From Myxocyprinus asiaticus (taxonomy: Eukaryota > Chordata > Actinopteri > Cypriniformes > Catostomidae), in the NCBI RefSeq assembly GCF_019703515.2, contig NC_059373.1, positions 18,624,281 to 18,688,280 of the forward strand: a DNA stretch of 64,000 nucleotides. The letters are read 5' to 3'. A model generated the notes under the pieces. The model saw only the letters and a list, made by a program, of their open reading frames with translations, was not told the origin of the DNA and searched no databases. This document shows, one piece after another, positions 1-13,690 of the stretch. Every line of letters begins with the position of its first letter. Position 1 is the stretch's first letter. Both the position numbers and the translations under genes were made by a program.

Positions 1-633
1 GGCGGAGAAATCAGCGACATCGACTTGATTGAAGATGGAAGAGAAATCTTTTATCTCTTCACTTCTGCAGGCAAACGGATGAAGATGCGGATTGCTCAGC
101 GGTCTCCTTCGGATTTGTTAGTGTGTTTGGTGGAACCAGAGTAATCTCAACTCGTCCAGTGAGATGGAGATTGTATGGCCACAGTTTCAAGTCGGACGTT
201 ACTTCCTTGTGCCACGAGGCTACACCTGAGAGCAGCGAGCAAAGTTGCTGGAAGCAAATCCCGGAAGCATTTCAGAGGTATTTCTACTCCTGATGATGTC
301 ATGGTTGAGTGTCGTGTGCCTCATCCAATAGGAGTTGAGAGTTCGATCCTTTAGTGAGCAAGGCTTCATGGGATTTGTAGTCTGTTTTTATCAGTAAGAT
401 TTATGACTTGGTATGTGGGCCCGAGTTTTACGACTGTGTTCGGCCTGCCTTTGTCTTCTATCTGAATACATGAGGCCCAACATATAGCTCCTAAAGTATA
501 TATACATTGTTTTAAAGGAGTTTTAGATATTATTTTTGGAAAACAAGCCAGAAAAGACAGGCTAAGACTACAAGCTCTCACCTTTATGTTCACTTCGATC
601 CATCTTTAACTCACAAAAACAAACTCTCTCTCT
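1..633. other. No gene recognised
   Basis: I see no convincing coding exon, RNA gene or transposon end here. The longest reading frames are short and have no family resemblance. A CT-rich run at about 626-655 leads into the tail of the SINE that follows. Confidence 0.5.
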
Positions 634-930
634 TTGTTCTCTCTCCCCTTTTCTCCCCAACTTGGAATGCCCAATTCCCAATGTGCTCTAAGTCCTTGTG
701 GTGGCGTAATGACTCACCTAAATCTGGGTGGCGGAGGACGAATCTCAGTTGCCTCTGCGTCTGAAACCGTCAATCCGCGCATCTTATCACGTGGCTTTTT
801 GAGCGCGTTACCGCGGAGACGTAGCGCGTGTGGAGGCTTCACGCTATTCTCAGCAACATTCACGCACAACTCACCACACACCTCACCGAGAACCACACAT
901 TATGGTGAACACGAGGAGGTTACTCCATGT
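634..930 (-). repeat. tRNA-derived SINE, 3' part (copy 1, split)
   Basis: This stretch matches, base for base over long runs, the more complete SINE at 58795-59246, for example the shared phrase around 'cccaacttggaatgcccaat' and the block before 'ggaggttactccatgt'. The element lies on the minus strand, so its tail is on the left. It stops at 930, where a hAT element is inserted. The SINE resumes at 3653-3725, is interrupted again by an L2, and its tRNA-like head resumes at 7064. Confidence 0.85.
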
Positions 931-1329
931 TAGAGCCCTGCATTTCACCCCGAGCCTGACGGGCCCCGACTTATTTACGCCCCTAGGGCCGGGCTTCGGG
1001 CCAATTTTCACGTCATAGTTCACACGCGGGCTGGGCATCGGGCCTGTTTTAGGCTCCTCCTCCTTTTTATATTTTAGAAATTCATTAATTAAAAGAAACT
1101 ATGAGAAGTTGATGATGGTAAAACAAATATAGAAAGACGTTTTATAATCTATCACACTGACACACGACACAGTCTGTTCACGCACACACACGCACACCGG
1201 TTTCCCACGGCCCATGATTCACCTCACGTGCAATGGAGAACATAAAGAGAAAAATCGGCAATGGCGAACTTAAAACTGAGAAAAACATGAGGAAAGGCAA
1301 ACTTCTGGGCTGTTTTTCAAGTAGTGACA

Positions 1330-2956
1330 ACCTTAAATGACGAGCCTACTGGTTATGCACAATGCACAACTTGCAAGGCTGTGCTAAGCTACAATAGTAA
1401 GAAGAAAGGATCATCTTATTTACAAAGACATTTTGAGTGTGGAGGATGTAGCGGACCAACCAGCAGCAGCAAATAAATGAGTGTGAGTGATTTCCTCGCC
1501 AAACCTCTATGGTGAAATCACTAATCACAGCTAAATGTGTGAATTTCTGTTGTATGGACATTCGGCCATTTGAAACAGTAGCAGGGGAACGGTTTCACCC
1601 AGTTAGCACAAGAGCTAATAAATGTAGGTGCAGCCCACGGCTGTCTGTCAGCTACAAGTTTACTCCCTGACCCCACCACAATCTCCCGAAAGTGCAAGAA
1701 ATGGCGACTGCTAAGAGAGGGGACGTGGGTGAAGAGATCAAGTGGGTCATGTCGTTGATAAATGTGGGCATGACAACTGACATGTGGACAGATGATCACT
1801 ATAAGATAAGCTACATGTCAATCACGTCATTATGTCAAACCACAATATGACATGAAGAGCAAGGTACTCACCACAACAAGCTTCCCAAACGAGGCCAAAA
1901 CAGGAGACAATATCCGAAAAGAGTTGCAGCAGCAATTAAGTCAGTCAACGCTGAGTTACAGGAGATACTTCAGAGCCGTGGTGAGAGCCAGTGACTACAT
2001 GATGTGTCCCCAGATGTGCTGGCCTTCCTGGTGCAATTTCTGCGCCCGTTCTACGATGCACAAAGGGAGTTGGAAGGGGATAAATACCCAACACTGAACC
2101 TCGTCATGCCTTGGCTACACAAACTAAAACAACATTGCCAGCTAGATGTGTCGGACACTCCTTCCCAAGCAATTATCTGCCAACAACACTTTGAGTGCAT
2201 AATGAAGAAAGTCCACATCCAGCCACTTCACAAACTGGCCATATTCATATGGCTGATGTTCAGTCAATTAAGGATGTTCACCGACGCCGAGAGGGATAAC
2301 ATCCATCAGCTGGTGAGATGTCAGATAGCCCGCTTCAGAGAGGAGAGGGTGGCGGCGCAAGGGGCTGATCAACCAGCCGGTGTGATTTTCTTTTACGTGT
2401 GTTGTTAATAATAATAATAATAATAATATGATAATAATAATAATATCATTATCATTATTATTTCACTTTATTTTGCACCGGCAACCACACCAAGTCACTT
2501 CCCTTGTATTAAGGCCTCTAAATTAATGTATTAATCATAGCCTACTTGGCCTTGGCCTAACTAATAATTATAATTATGATTCATGCAGCGGTGGGCACAG
2601 CTGTGCCTGCACCTGTTGCTGCGGGCCACGCAGCAAAGAAGAGAGTGCTGGCTGAGTTTGAGGAAGAGTGGGAAAACATTGTGGAGCAGGAGGAGGATAA
2701 CGATGAAGTACAACATTACCTGCGCCTCAATCCCAACATGGAAGGTGATGGAAGAGATGTGCTGCGCTGGTGGAAACAACACGAGACCATGCTACTGTGA
2801 CTGTCAAGACTGGCTCGCACGGTGTTTAGTGTCCCCGCCAGCAGCAGTAGCAGCGAGCGTGCCTTCAGCGCAGCTGGAAGAGTTATAGAAGAAAGGAGGA
2901 CTGGATTGAAACCTTCCACTGTGGATGCTGTGCTTTTTCTCCACGATGCTCTGTAA
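1330..2956 (+). pseudogene. hAT transposase pseudogene (BED finger to hATC)
   Basis: Fragments of one transposase appear in order. A BED-type zinc finger lies at about 1350-1470 (Cys-x2-Cys followed by YLQRHFEC). A core block at about 1735-1850 contains TTDMWTDDHYKISYM. A middle block spans 2004-2400. The C-terminal hATC dimerisation domain is at 2576-2956, with VPASSSSSERAFSAAGR and ending LFLHDAL before a stop. Several stops and frameshifts separate the pieces, so no functional protein can be made. hATC domains mediate transposase multimerisation in this superfamily. Assignment to hAT is firm; the subfamily is not resolved. Confidence 0.85.
2407..2460. repeat. (AAT)n microsatellite
   Basis: An imperfect AAT/ATT trinucleotide run inside the hAT element, between two blocks of the transposase remnant. 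Confidence 0.9.
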
Positions 2957-3652
2957 GAGACTGTTCTTCTGGCTGTAGCCATGTTAAGACTAGGAGGCTG
3001 TCTTGTTTTTCATTTGATTGGACTTTATTTGTTGGAAACTATTGGAAATAAGAATGGCCATGTTCTGTGGTGAACTTGATTTTTGAGGTAAGGTAAGATA
3101 ACCTGCATGGTTTTTTTTATTTTATTTGTTTAGATTGTATAGTCCATTCGTTTATTTTTCCACATGCTGTTGCGAGCAGGGCAGCATGCTTCAGCTTGTC
3201 AAAAATGCCTTTTTACTGTGGTGGTGATAAACATTTAAACTAACATTGTATGATATGCTTGAAGTGTTTTATATCTATGGATTTTATTGTAGGCAAGTCA
3301 AGTGTTGATTTGAGCTGCTAAATTGATCAAACGTGATCAACTCACTGTCGGCCGCTGGCCGCTTGGTCGTCACTTTAAAAAACAAAAACTTTAACAAACA
3401 AAAAATGCTACAAACGTTTTTCTAAATTAACTTAAAGAATAACTACTTTGCTTTAAAAACAAAACTAAACTATTTTAATGGCTGCAACAGTAGTATAGGC
3501 TGTGTAATTAAAAAAAAAAAAAAAAACACGGGCTCCAGTCGGACTCGGGCCGAGAATTCTGATAAGCTGTCGGACAAGGGCCGGGCTAGGGCCTGAGCGT
3601 CACAGGCCAGGGCCGGGCTAAGGCCTAGATTTGAGGCCCGTGCAGGGCTTTA

Positions 3653-3725
3653 CTTCATGTGACTCTACCCTCCCTAGCAACCGGGACAATTTGGTTGCTT
3701 AGGAGACCTGGCTGGAGTCAGCACG
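3653..3725 (-). repeat. tRNA-derived SINE, middle part (copy 1)
   Basis: This continues the SINE interrupted at 930. The block 'gactctaccctccctagcaa' and the 'cttaggagacctggctgga' run match the copy at 59103-59160. It begins with the hAT target-site duplication and is broken off after 'cagcacgcc', where an L2 LINE is inserted. Confidence 0.85.
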
Positions 3726-3735
3726 CCATTACATC

Positions 3736-5311
3736 ATGATGGCGCTGCGGATGGCTGCCTCTGTGTGGAGCGCTTCTATTGTTTTGTTATTTTTGTTTGT
3801 TTGTCCTGTGTTTAGTAATCTTTTTTCAGTCAGTTTCACCAGAGACGAACTGCTGAACATTCGACAGCATACACCAGTCAATATTGTCCCGGATTTTGAA
3901 TATTCGGACGTTTTGTTTGACATTCTAGTCGGAGGCACGGCTGTGTTGTTTAAACATGCTAGGAGACGCAGGCGAGGGAGACAAGCAGGCGCGCTGGTCA
4001 AGCTCCGTCGGCGCGGCTTTCGAACAACACTGCCGAGCATTCATCTAGCAAATCTCCGCTCTCTCCCTAACAAATGGACGAACTACATCTCCTCACCTGC
4101 ACAAACAAGGACTTTTCAAACTCTGCTGCCTTATGCTTCACAGAAACCTGGCTGAGTGATGCCATTCCGGACAGCGTGTTACATCTGCCGGGCTTTCAGC
4201 TGTTCAGAGCGGATCATATTGCGGAGTTAACGGGGAAAACAAGAGGCGGTGGAACATGCTTTTACATCAATGAAAGTTGGTGTACAGATGTAACAATGTT
4301 AAAGAGGATGTGCTGTCCTAATTTGGAAGCGCTCTTTATTAACTGTAGCCTTTCTACTCGCCGCGGGAGTTTTCCTCGCTTATTCTGGTGTGTGTGTCTA
4401 TAGCGCCAAACGTGTGTTTGAACACAGCGCTGCAACAGATGGCTAATCAAATCACAGACACAGAACAACAATACCCGGACTCAGTTATTATTATTCTTGG
4501 GGATTTTAACAAAGCAAACCTCACACGTGAACTGCCCAAATACAAACAGCACATTACATGCCCAACCAGAGACAGAAATATACTGGATCACTGCTACACA
4601 ACAATAAAGGATGCATATCGCTCTGTTCCTAGAGCAGCTTTGGGACTATCTGATCACTGTCTGGTTCATCTTCTTCCAACCTACAGAGAGAAATTAAAAT
4701 CTGCCAAACCTGTATTAAGGACTGTAAAGAGATGGACCAACGAAGCAGAGCTGGAACTACAAGCCTGCTTTGACTGCACTGATTGGAGTGTTTTTGAGGC
4801 TGCAGACACCAATCTGGATGAGCTCACATATACTGTTACATCATATATCAGTTTTTGTGAGGATATGTGCATTCCTACTAGGACTTATTTAACATTTAAC
4901 AATGACAAACCATGGTTTACAGTGGAACTCAGGCAGCTTCGTCAGGCCAAAGAGGATGCTTACAGAGTTGCGGATAAAGTCTTGTACAATCAGGCCAAGA
5001 ACACACTGAATAAGGGAATCAGAGTGGCTAAAAGAAGATATTCTGAGAAGCTGAAAAACAAGTTTTCAGCTAACAACCCTGCATCAGTGTGGAATGGCAT
5101 GAAACTACTTACGAATTACAGGACTCCTGCTCTTAACCCTGTGGTGGACCAACAACTGGCTGACAACCTGAATGTGTTCTACTGTAGATTTCAAAGGCCC
5201 AATCTCACACCCCACACCCACTCTGACCTTAACTTCACACAAACACCAACACCTCCTGCAACCCCCCTCCTGCTACTCAACCTGCACTTAAGATCTGTGA
5301 AGATGATGTGA
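3736..5311 (+). pseudogene. L2 LINE leader and endonuclease region, frameshifted
   Basis: The reading passes through three frames. At 3736-4155 there is a hydrophobic leader with LLFLFVCPVFSN and a basic RRRRRGR stretch. At 4074-4403 comes an endonuclease segment containing CFTETWLSD. At 4388-5311 the endonuclease C-terminal part carries ILGDFN and LGLSDHCLV, the GDFN and SDH catalytic motifs of AP-like endonucleases. These enzymes nick target DNA to prime reverse transcription. At least two frameshifts and a stop at 5309-5311 make this copy inactive. The minus-strand copy at 28154-30688 encodes the same segments. Confidence 0.85.
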
Positions 5312-5316
5312 GCCGC

Positions 5317-6603
5317 GTCTTTTGACAGCAAAAGCTAAGGAAAGCACAGGGCCCAGATGGCGTTTCAACTGCATGTCTTAGATCCTGTGCTAACCAGCTG
5401 GCCCTCATCTTCACACAGGTCTTCAATAGATCACTGGAGCAGTGTGAAGTCCCATGCTGCTTCAAACGTTCCACTATCATCCCCATCCCAAAGAAACCAA
5501 AAATCACAGGACTTAATGACTACAGACCTGTCGCCCTGACGTCTGTGGTCATGAAATCATTTGAGAGACTAGTGTTGGCCCACCTGAAGAACATCAGTGG
5601 ACCCTTTCTAGATCCCCTTCAATTTGCTTATCGAGCAAACAGGTCTGTGAATGATGCAGTCAACATGGGATTGCATCATATCCTGCAACATCTGGACAGA
5701 CCAGGGACATATGCAAGGATCCTTTTTGTGGACTTCAGTTCAGCTTTCAATACCATCATCCCAGCTATACTCCAGAATAAATTACACCAACTCTCTGTTC
5801 CCTTGTCTATCTGTCAGTGGATTACCAGCTTTCTGACAGACAGGCAGCAGCTTGTGAGACAGGGGAAACTCACTTCCAGCACCTGTACAATCAGCACTGG
5901 TGCCCCCCAGGGATGTGTGCTCTCCCCACTACTCTTCTCCCTCTACACCAATGACTGCATCACCAAGGACCCCTCTTTCAAGCTCCTGAAGTTTGCAGAT
6001 GACACCACTGTCATCGGCCTCATCCGAGATTATGATGAGTCTGCATACAGAAGGGAGGTTAAACAGCTGGCTGTCTGGTGCAGTCAAAACAACCTTGAGC
6101 TGAACACGCTCAAAACGGTGGAGATGATTGTGGACTTTAGGAGGAACACCCCAACACTGACCCCCCTCACCATTCTAAACAGCACTGTGGCAGCAGTGGA
6201 GTCATTCAGGTTCCTGGGCACTACCATCTCACAGGACCTGAAGTGGGAGACCCGCATTGACTCCATTGTGAAAAAGGCCCAGCAGAGGTTGTACTTCCTT
6301 CGCCAGCTGAGGAAATTCAACCTGCCACAGGTGCTGCTGATACAGTTCTACTCAGCAGTCATTGAGTCGGTCCTCCGCACTTCAATAACTGTCTGGTTTG
6401 GTTCAGCTATGAAATCAGACATCAGAAGACTACAAAGGACAGTTCGGACTGCTGAGAGGATTATTGGTTGCCCCCTGCCCCCCCTTCAAGAACTATATAC
6501 TTCCAGAGTGAGGAAAAAGGCTGGAAAATCACTCTGGACCCCACTCACCCTGCCCACTACCTTTTTGAACTGTTGCCTTCTGGCCGACGCTTCAGAGCTC
6601 TGA
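5317..6603 (+). pseudogene. L2 LINE reverse transcriptase region
   Basis: The longest frame, 5545-6603, carries the RT fingers and palm: [13 protein letters not shown] (motif A, with the catalytic Asp), [14 protein letters not shown] (motif B) and [11 protein letters not shown] (motif C, catalytic Asp pair intact), then the thumb and C-terminal region ending near RVRKKAGK. The preceding RT segment at 5341-5539 lies in another frame, so the open frame is split. The catalytic residues survive, but the polyprotein does not. The FADDTT form of motif C fits the L2/CR1 group. Confidence 0.88.
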
Positions 6604-6749
6604 GCACCAGAACTGTCAGGCACAGGAACAGTTTTTTCCCTCAGGCTATCCATCTCATGAACAGTTAAATTGCCCCATTGAGCAATAACTATGTGCAATA
6701 CACAGTTTAGTACTATGTTTACTTCTGCCATTTCATTCCTCTGAGAGAG

Positions 6750-6753
6750 AAAA

Positions 6754-6788
<35 letters not shown>

Positions 6789-6790
6789 AA
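6750..6790. repeat. (AATA)n microsatellite in L2 3' UTR
   Basis: About ten tandem AATA units within the 3' UTR of the L2 element. Confidence 0.95.
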
Positions 6791-6793
6791 AAA

Positions 6794-6868
6794 TTGCACT
6801 GTACATAACAGATTTGTATTTACACTGTACATAACAGATTTGTATTTACACTGTACATAACAGATTGT
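6794..6868. repeat. 26-bp tandem repeat, three copies, L2 3' UTR
   Basis: Three nearly identical units containing 'actgtacataacagatttgt' follow each other without spacing, just before the L2 3' tail. Confidence 0.9.
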
Positions 6869-7063
6869 ATTAGATTTGCACTACCCATGTGTATGTATGA
6901 ATGTGTGTGTCTGTACGTATGTGTATAATTATTTTTTATTATTATCTATGTCTTGCTGCTGTTTTTGTATTGTTTTTGTATGGTTGTACACTGGAAGCTC
7001 CTGTCACCAAGACAAATTCCTTGTATGTGTAAGCATACTTGGCAATAAAAGCTCGTTCTGATT

Positions 7064-7125
7064 CTGATTTGAACTTGCAACTCCAGATGTGGTAGTCAAA
7101 ACTCTCTCTTCTTATTAGAGCTGCG
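7064..7125 (-). repeat. tRNA-derived SINE, tRNA-like head (copy 1)
   Basis: 'ctgatttgaacttgcaactc' corresponds to the B-box part of the other SINE copy (59177-59198), followed by a diverged A-box region ending near 'tagagctgcg'. This shows the L2 landed inside the SINE. Confidence 0.7.
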
Positions 7126-7797
7126 TATTGCTGATTTTCTTCACAATAAAGATACACACCATGACACATACAGTATATTATGATTCAACACATCGCAAGC
7201 CATCACTTTATAATCTAGCTGCAGCAAATGCTCACGAGGGACGAGCGTCCCAATGCTAGAGCATTCATCAGTCGGGTGCAGTTTCAATCTCTCCCCCTTC
7301 ACACGACTCGTAGAAGCGGCGTTGATGGCACTGAATGCCATTTTCGGAGTTTGTTTATCACCCACTTCCTTATTTTCTGAACTTAAATAAAGGATGCATT
7401 AAAGATATAATGCCAGGTTGTTTGCTTTTTACACGCTCTGACATGCAAGTTTTGCTTAAGCGGAATGCCAGATCAGGCTCTGCTTTATTTCATGATGACA
7501 GTGCTTCTGCATTTACTTATTTTGTATTTTTGCATTATAATTCCCTCATACTTTGCGATCTACATCACCTGAAGCTGTTTGGAAAGTTTAGAGTGCATCT
7601 GGACAGTGAGCTGTGTTTTCTTCCTCTCCTCAGTCAGGCGCGAGCTGCAGTGCTGCTCTCGCGCACCATCATTAGAGTTTCATATAATCTCATGTTACCT
7701 TAAATGAGATCCAACGACTATTTGACAACAAACATTTTTGTCTACAATTTTTTTTATTGTCGACACTGTCGAGAACGCAGACTAATCGTTTCAGCCC
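7126..7797. repeat. Possible decayed hAT-like remnant
   Basis: The right end, 'gactaatcgtttcagcccta', resembles the hAT ends at 11486 and 38998 (TAGGGCTG family). A left end and a matching 8-bp duplication were not found. No coding remnant is recognised inside. Confidence 0.35.
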
Positions 7798-8280
7798 TAA
7801 TTGGAATTTTATTGTTCACACCTTTGATGCATGCTTGCTTACCAGTAGCTAAAGGCACAGGTTGATTCGTAATGCCAGTAGTAGCTGATGTTTCTTCGGA
7901 GGAGGTGCCATCAGGTCGTGCTGGCACAAGTGCACTATTGCAACTTTTGACTACAGTAAATTAATGTAAATGACAAGTAAATGAATGAATAAATAACTAT
8001 GAGACATAAAACTTTTTTTGTATTTAAACAAACACATTTTCTAAATATATAACCATTAAATGCCTTATTCACACACATTTGAACAAGACATAATCAAGCA
8101 TGTTGTTTTTTGTCTTTAAAAAGTAAAAATAAACATTACATACCTGAGTCTGTAAAATTCTGACATGGTTCTAGATCATCTTCATCACAAAGCATAAAAA
8201 GGTCTTGATTTTGACCCAGTGATTGCTCAGGAAAACCATGGATAACTAATGAATTTTGAGAAATAATGATTGTTCCCTTA
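7798..8280. other. No gene recognised
   Basis: AT-rich sequence with no exon-like frame or recognisable repeat end, leading into the left terminal repeat of the DIRS-like element. Confidence 0.4.
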
Positions 8281-8718
8281 TAGCTCAGTACACTTGACAT
8301 TGCATTCAGCTAACGCATATGGGGAGTGTCCTTCTACACGACCTAGTTGGAACCTCCTTACAATAACGGCAATATTCTAATACTGGCTATGGTGTTTGAG
8401 CCCTGCCCTTTTAGGCGTGAAGCTGTCCACTCTAAAAGCAGGCACGCGAACACCTTTCCTCAGAATTTTCTTCTTTCACGACAGCGATTCATCTCTCGTC
8501 TAGAAGCCCTCTACTACTTCGCCGTCGACTTCCAAGAGTCAGCAGGCGGGATCTTCATGGCAAGGAGAAGACTCTTCGCTCCCCTGCAGTGTTCCGGTGA
8601 ACATTTACTCTGCCTTGGTGCTTCGCTGGTAAATGGGCCGCTTCAGTTTCCTGATTCCCTGCAGCCCTACGGCAGGAGTTTTGTATCCTTATAAGCTATT
8701 GTGTTATTGTGTGTGTGT
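8281..8718 (+). repeat. DIRS-like left inverted terminal repeat and leader
   Basis: Roughly 8300-8520 is an inverted match of 15520-15700: both contain 'tatggtgtttgagc' followed by 'cttttaggcgtgaagctgt' in the same orientation when the right copy is reverse complemented. The leader continues to about 8718, where a Tc1 element interrupts it. Confidence 0.85.

Positions 8719-10170
<1,452 letters not shown>

Positions 10171-10229
<59 letters not shown>
10171..10229. repeat. (AT)n microsatellite
   Basis: About 28 AT units directly after the right end of the Tc1 element; probably an expanded TA target site. Confidence 0.95.
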
Positions 10230-10232
<3 letters not shown>

Positions 10233-10239
10233 AAACTAA

Positions 10240-11482
10240 AAGTGCCGCTTACATGTTTTGTGATCAGTAAGTGTTTTCTTATGCAAGGGACACATCCCGC
10301 CGTCAGATCAGCATGAGAGCTGCATTCACTGTCTGGGCCGCGCCCATGCAGACACTGCTCTCATAGAGACAGACTGCCCTCACTGCGAGTCTCAAAACAT
10401 GTTCTAAGGGATGGTTCAGCCTCACGTGCCCTCCCACCCGCCTGTTCTGTGACACCCTATAGATAACATGAGGCGGCACAGCAGGGCCGCGAGGTCGAGC
10501 AGGATGAATTTGAGATGGACCTCGTACCGGCACACGCCCCGCGAGCCCCTCAATCTCCATGTCTATGCAGATACAGTATGTGTGTGACGAGCTTTGGCCC
10601 TCTGTAGAAGGAACCTCGTCACATTCTGTGGTTCTGATGCTGGGGATGATGATGTTATGTCTCTCACTGCATCTGGCAAGTGGTCAGTGGATGTCGCTGC
10701 CACCCCTTCCCCCAGCAAGGGCGAGAAGCGTGCAAACGCCACTGAAAAGGAGATGCTTGGCGTCCTTTCAAGGGTGGTAGAAGAGCTCGGTCTCGAGTAA
10801 TCTCCGGAGAAACCTGAAAAATCTCGCCTATAATGGTCCGTGCAGTCCGGACGCCATCAAGCGACCGCGTTCCGCAGATCTGCCATGCTCTTCCTGGAAG
10901 TTCAACTGACAAAATCCTGGGGCACGCCCTATTCAGCTCACTCGCACAACGATTCCACTCTTCTCAATAAAGTGGACCATGGGGAAGACAAGAGTTATGC
11001 CCAACTACCCCCCTGAAGAGGCGGTAGCAGCACATCTCTGCCCGACAAGTAGCAGGGCGTGGAACTCATGGCCCGTTCATCTTTCTAAGCCATGTCGACT
11101 AACGTCCGCACTGGCTGGAAGAGCATACTCAGCAGCGGGCCAAACTGGTTCAGCACTCCATGCGATGATGGTGCTCCAAGTTTTCCAAGCCAACTTCCTC
11201 AAACAAATGGACAAGCAAGGCTACAATCCAGAGACGTTGAAAGAGCTCCACACCGCTATGGACTTAGCGCTGCGATCCACGAAAGTCACTGCACAGGCCA
11301 TTGGCAAGTCAATGAGCAACCTGATGTTTTTGGATCGTCACATCTGGCTGACCCTCACGGAAATGTGTGACGTGGAAAAAGCCACTCTATTTGATGCTCT
11401 GGTGTCTCCAGCCTTTTTGGAGGCTCTGTGGATAGATTTGCTGAGTGCTACGTCACGACTCAGCAACAATTACAGGCTATGA
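10240..11482 (+). pseudogene. DIRS-like gag remnant, 5' part
   Basis: Several frames carry traces of one protein. The 5' block (about 10270-10560) has stops. The clearest block is at about 11150-11482, reading MVLQVFQANFLKQMDKQGYN and later SLMFLDRHIWLTL-like text, which resembles the Gag region of fish DIRS1 elements. The frame is cut at 11485 by the hAT insertion and continues after 12906. Family assignment rests mainly on position between the DIRS terminal repeat and the RNase H/recombinase remnants. Confidence 0.65.
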
Positions 11483-11485
11483 GAC

Positions 11486-12905
11486 TAGGGCTGCAACAAC
11501 TAATCGAAAAAATCGATAATGGAAATAACCGACAACAAATTTTATTATCGATTAGTTGGATATTTGCGGTAAGCACGCAGAAGCCCCATCAGTGACGTCA
11601 CTTCACAGCCCAGTGAAAAATGTGTTGCATTATGAAACTCATGAAAAACAACGGAGCAAAGTTGAAGCCAAGTTGTCAAGTGCACGAGAGCACTTTATAA
11701 ACACTTCAAAGAAGATCATAATAAGCGTACAGTTTAATGTGGAGCGGTTGCTGCGTCAGGTGCGTTGACCGAGTGCTTGTGCTGTTTGGTGCGCGAGAAT
11801 TGTTTCTCTCCAGCGCATCACTTACATTTTTCTGCTATTTTCTACATTTTATTATGTTAACATGTTATGAATTCAAATCAGCCACGTATTTCGCAAAACA
11901 GTTTGTTCTTACCACAAGCGAGTCTTTGTTAAACTCTTATGAGCAAGCGAGCACGCGCATCAGCGTCAATGAAACCGATCACAATGGAGAAAGGGAGCAC
12001 AATCATTTACATCATACCACGATTTGAGTTTCATTGTAATCAACTGTGCAGCTTTCATGGATGTCAGACTGAAGTCTCAGCAGTCAAGGTGTGCTGGTTT
12101 TTAAAGTGTTTTCTCTTGCTCATGTAAGCGCATGTAATGCAGTGAGCACCGGGATAAGTCTTTTCAGTGCGAGAATGAATTTGCACAGCGATTACAGATG
12201 ATTGTACTATATTAAACTGTATATAATGATGAATATAATATATAATAATAATGCTAAGGGTCCTGATATTTGAAAGTCCTCCTGATAATTCCACATGTAA
12301 TGTCTTATTACAGTAGTAAATTTATACTATGGCAAACATTATTTTACTAGATAAACAAACAATTTTTTGAAAAGAATAGTTTAGAAACATGTAATCAGTG
12401 AAAATACTATTTTAAAAACTATAATATTAAAATACTTAAATGTATGTAATCAGTGACAGTGTACAAGGATATGTATCTAACATAATTATGTATTTTTCAG
12501 CTGGGCAGAATTATTAATATTTCTATTCTTGTGTCATTACTGCTCTGTGCTGGGCTGATTTTTTTGTCCCACTCCATGCTGTACAGATCATTTTACTCTT
12601 TAATGATGAGCATTTTTTAAGTTTAACAAGAAAAGGAACTGTTTCAAATATGTCATGAAAGTAATAATAATAATAAATTCAAACTTTTCATGATTCAGGC
12701 TTTATTCAAAGTTAAGTGAGAGTATAGAATCGTGAGTTCAGCATACAGTAAATCAAACCAAATTCTTATGCCCTTTATCATTTCAGTTTTTTGAAAAATC
12801 ATATTTGAGTAAAATACAGGAAATAACATTTCATTTTTATCCGATTAATCATAGAAATAATCGAAGATTTACTGATTATTTTGATAATCGATTGTTGCAG
12901 CCCTA
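11486..12905. mobile_element. Non-autonomous hAT element in the DIRS copy
   Basis: The ends are inverted: 'tagggctgcaacaactaatc' at the left, and 'gattgttgcagccctata' at the right running into the flank. A perfect 8-bp target-site duplication, tatgagac, lies at 11478-11485 and 12906-12913. The 1420 bp interior has no recognisable transposase. The DIRS gag remnant continues directly on both sides. Confidence 0.92.
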
Positions 12906-13690
12906 TATGAGACATTTTATGCCAAAACGGAGCAGTACTTCATCACAACCGGCTCGCTCCCGCTCTGTCTCAGGCTAGTGCCCGGCTAAAAACCCCACAC
13001 CAGCTACCTCAGCGCCGCCAAATGTCGCTGCCGAGCCGCTGGTAAAGCCACACAAGCCGTGGCCCAAATGAAGGCAGCCGCCTCAGCGCAAGCCCCACGC
13101 CGACTGGAAACCCCCCCCATGCAGCAAAGCCCTCCTGACACACAATATTGTTCCCCTCTTCCCCACTGCTGTTTGTCGTGAAAGGAATATTGTTGTTCAA
13201 AATGTTGTTTTCTGTGTCTCACATTAATCACTTGCAATAAAGTTTACACATTATACACAACCGCTTACCAATGGTGAGCGGCGCATTATAACATGTTTGA
13301 ACATACAAAGATTGCAAAAAGAGTACAGTGCTACCACGAGATGCTCACACATTTCAATAATGAGCTTTCCCACTTCAAATCCCACACATTATGTGCAACC
13401 GCTTCCAGATGGTGAGTGGTGCATTATATATTATTATGAACATACCAAATTGCCCTCTGTCCTGTTACGCGGATGCGTGGTGAGCTCTTACTGGCATTCC
13501 AACTGGGTGCTAAAAACAATCGAACATGGTTATATGATCCAATTTGCATGTCGGCCGCCTCGTTTCAATGTGTTCCGTCTTCCACGATTCTGTCCGAGCA
13601 CGTACAGATCATTCTTCAGTGTCCGTTTCAGTTCAAAGTGAAAAACATTGAAGTAATTTCATTTTCATGGGCATCGCAGTGACTCGCCAC
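12906..13690 (+). pseudogene. DIRS-like coding remnant downstream of hAT
   Basis: GC-rich sequence at 12906-13150, translating with stops to proline- and alanine-rich text, continues the Gag frame after the hAT. From about 13200 the sequence is AT-rich and contains two similar segments around 13255-13290 and 13385-13430 ('caaccgcttaccaatggtga' and a variant). No reverse transcriptase motif could be recognised here, so most of that domain appears deleted or too decayed. Confidence 0.45.

Larger units (their letters stand above)
931..3652 (+). mobile_element. hAT-family DNA transposon, decayed
   Basis: The ends form short terminal inverted repeats, TAGAGCCCTGCA at the left and its near-complement (TAAAGCCCTGCA) at the right. 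The flanks are an 8-bp target-site duplication with one mismatch: ctccatgt at 923-930 and cttcatgt at 3653-3660. Length is 2722 bp. Inside are remnants of a BED-finger hAT transposase and an (AAT)n tract at 2407-2460. The element sits in the SINE that continues on both sides. Eight-base duplications are the hAT hallmark. Confidence 0.9.
3726..7063 (+). mobile_element. L2-clade LINE, near full length
   Basis: A 3.3 kb non-LTR retrotransposon with a hydrophobic N-terminal leader, an endonuclease region, a reverse transcriptase and a 3' UTR. The 3' end is a short repeated ttctga tail after 'ggcaataaaagctcgttctg', typical of L2 elements, which lack poly(A). The same 3' end recurs on the minus strand at 22919 and 50478, with a related one at 20921. 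The 3' UTR holds an (AATA)n tract and a 26-bp tandem repeat. The element is inserted in the SINE, whose tRNA-like part resumes at 7064. Confidence 0.92.

Noticed and set aside
634..1018. Frames of 60-99 residues on both strands
   Set aside because: The sequence is a SINE plus the hAT end. The same SINE body gives a similar frame at 58930-59139.
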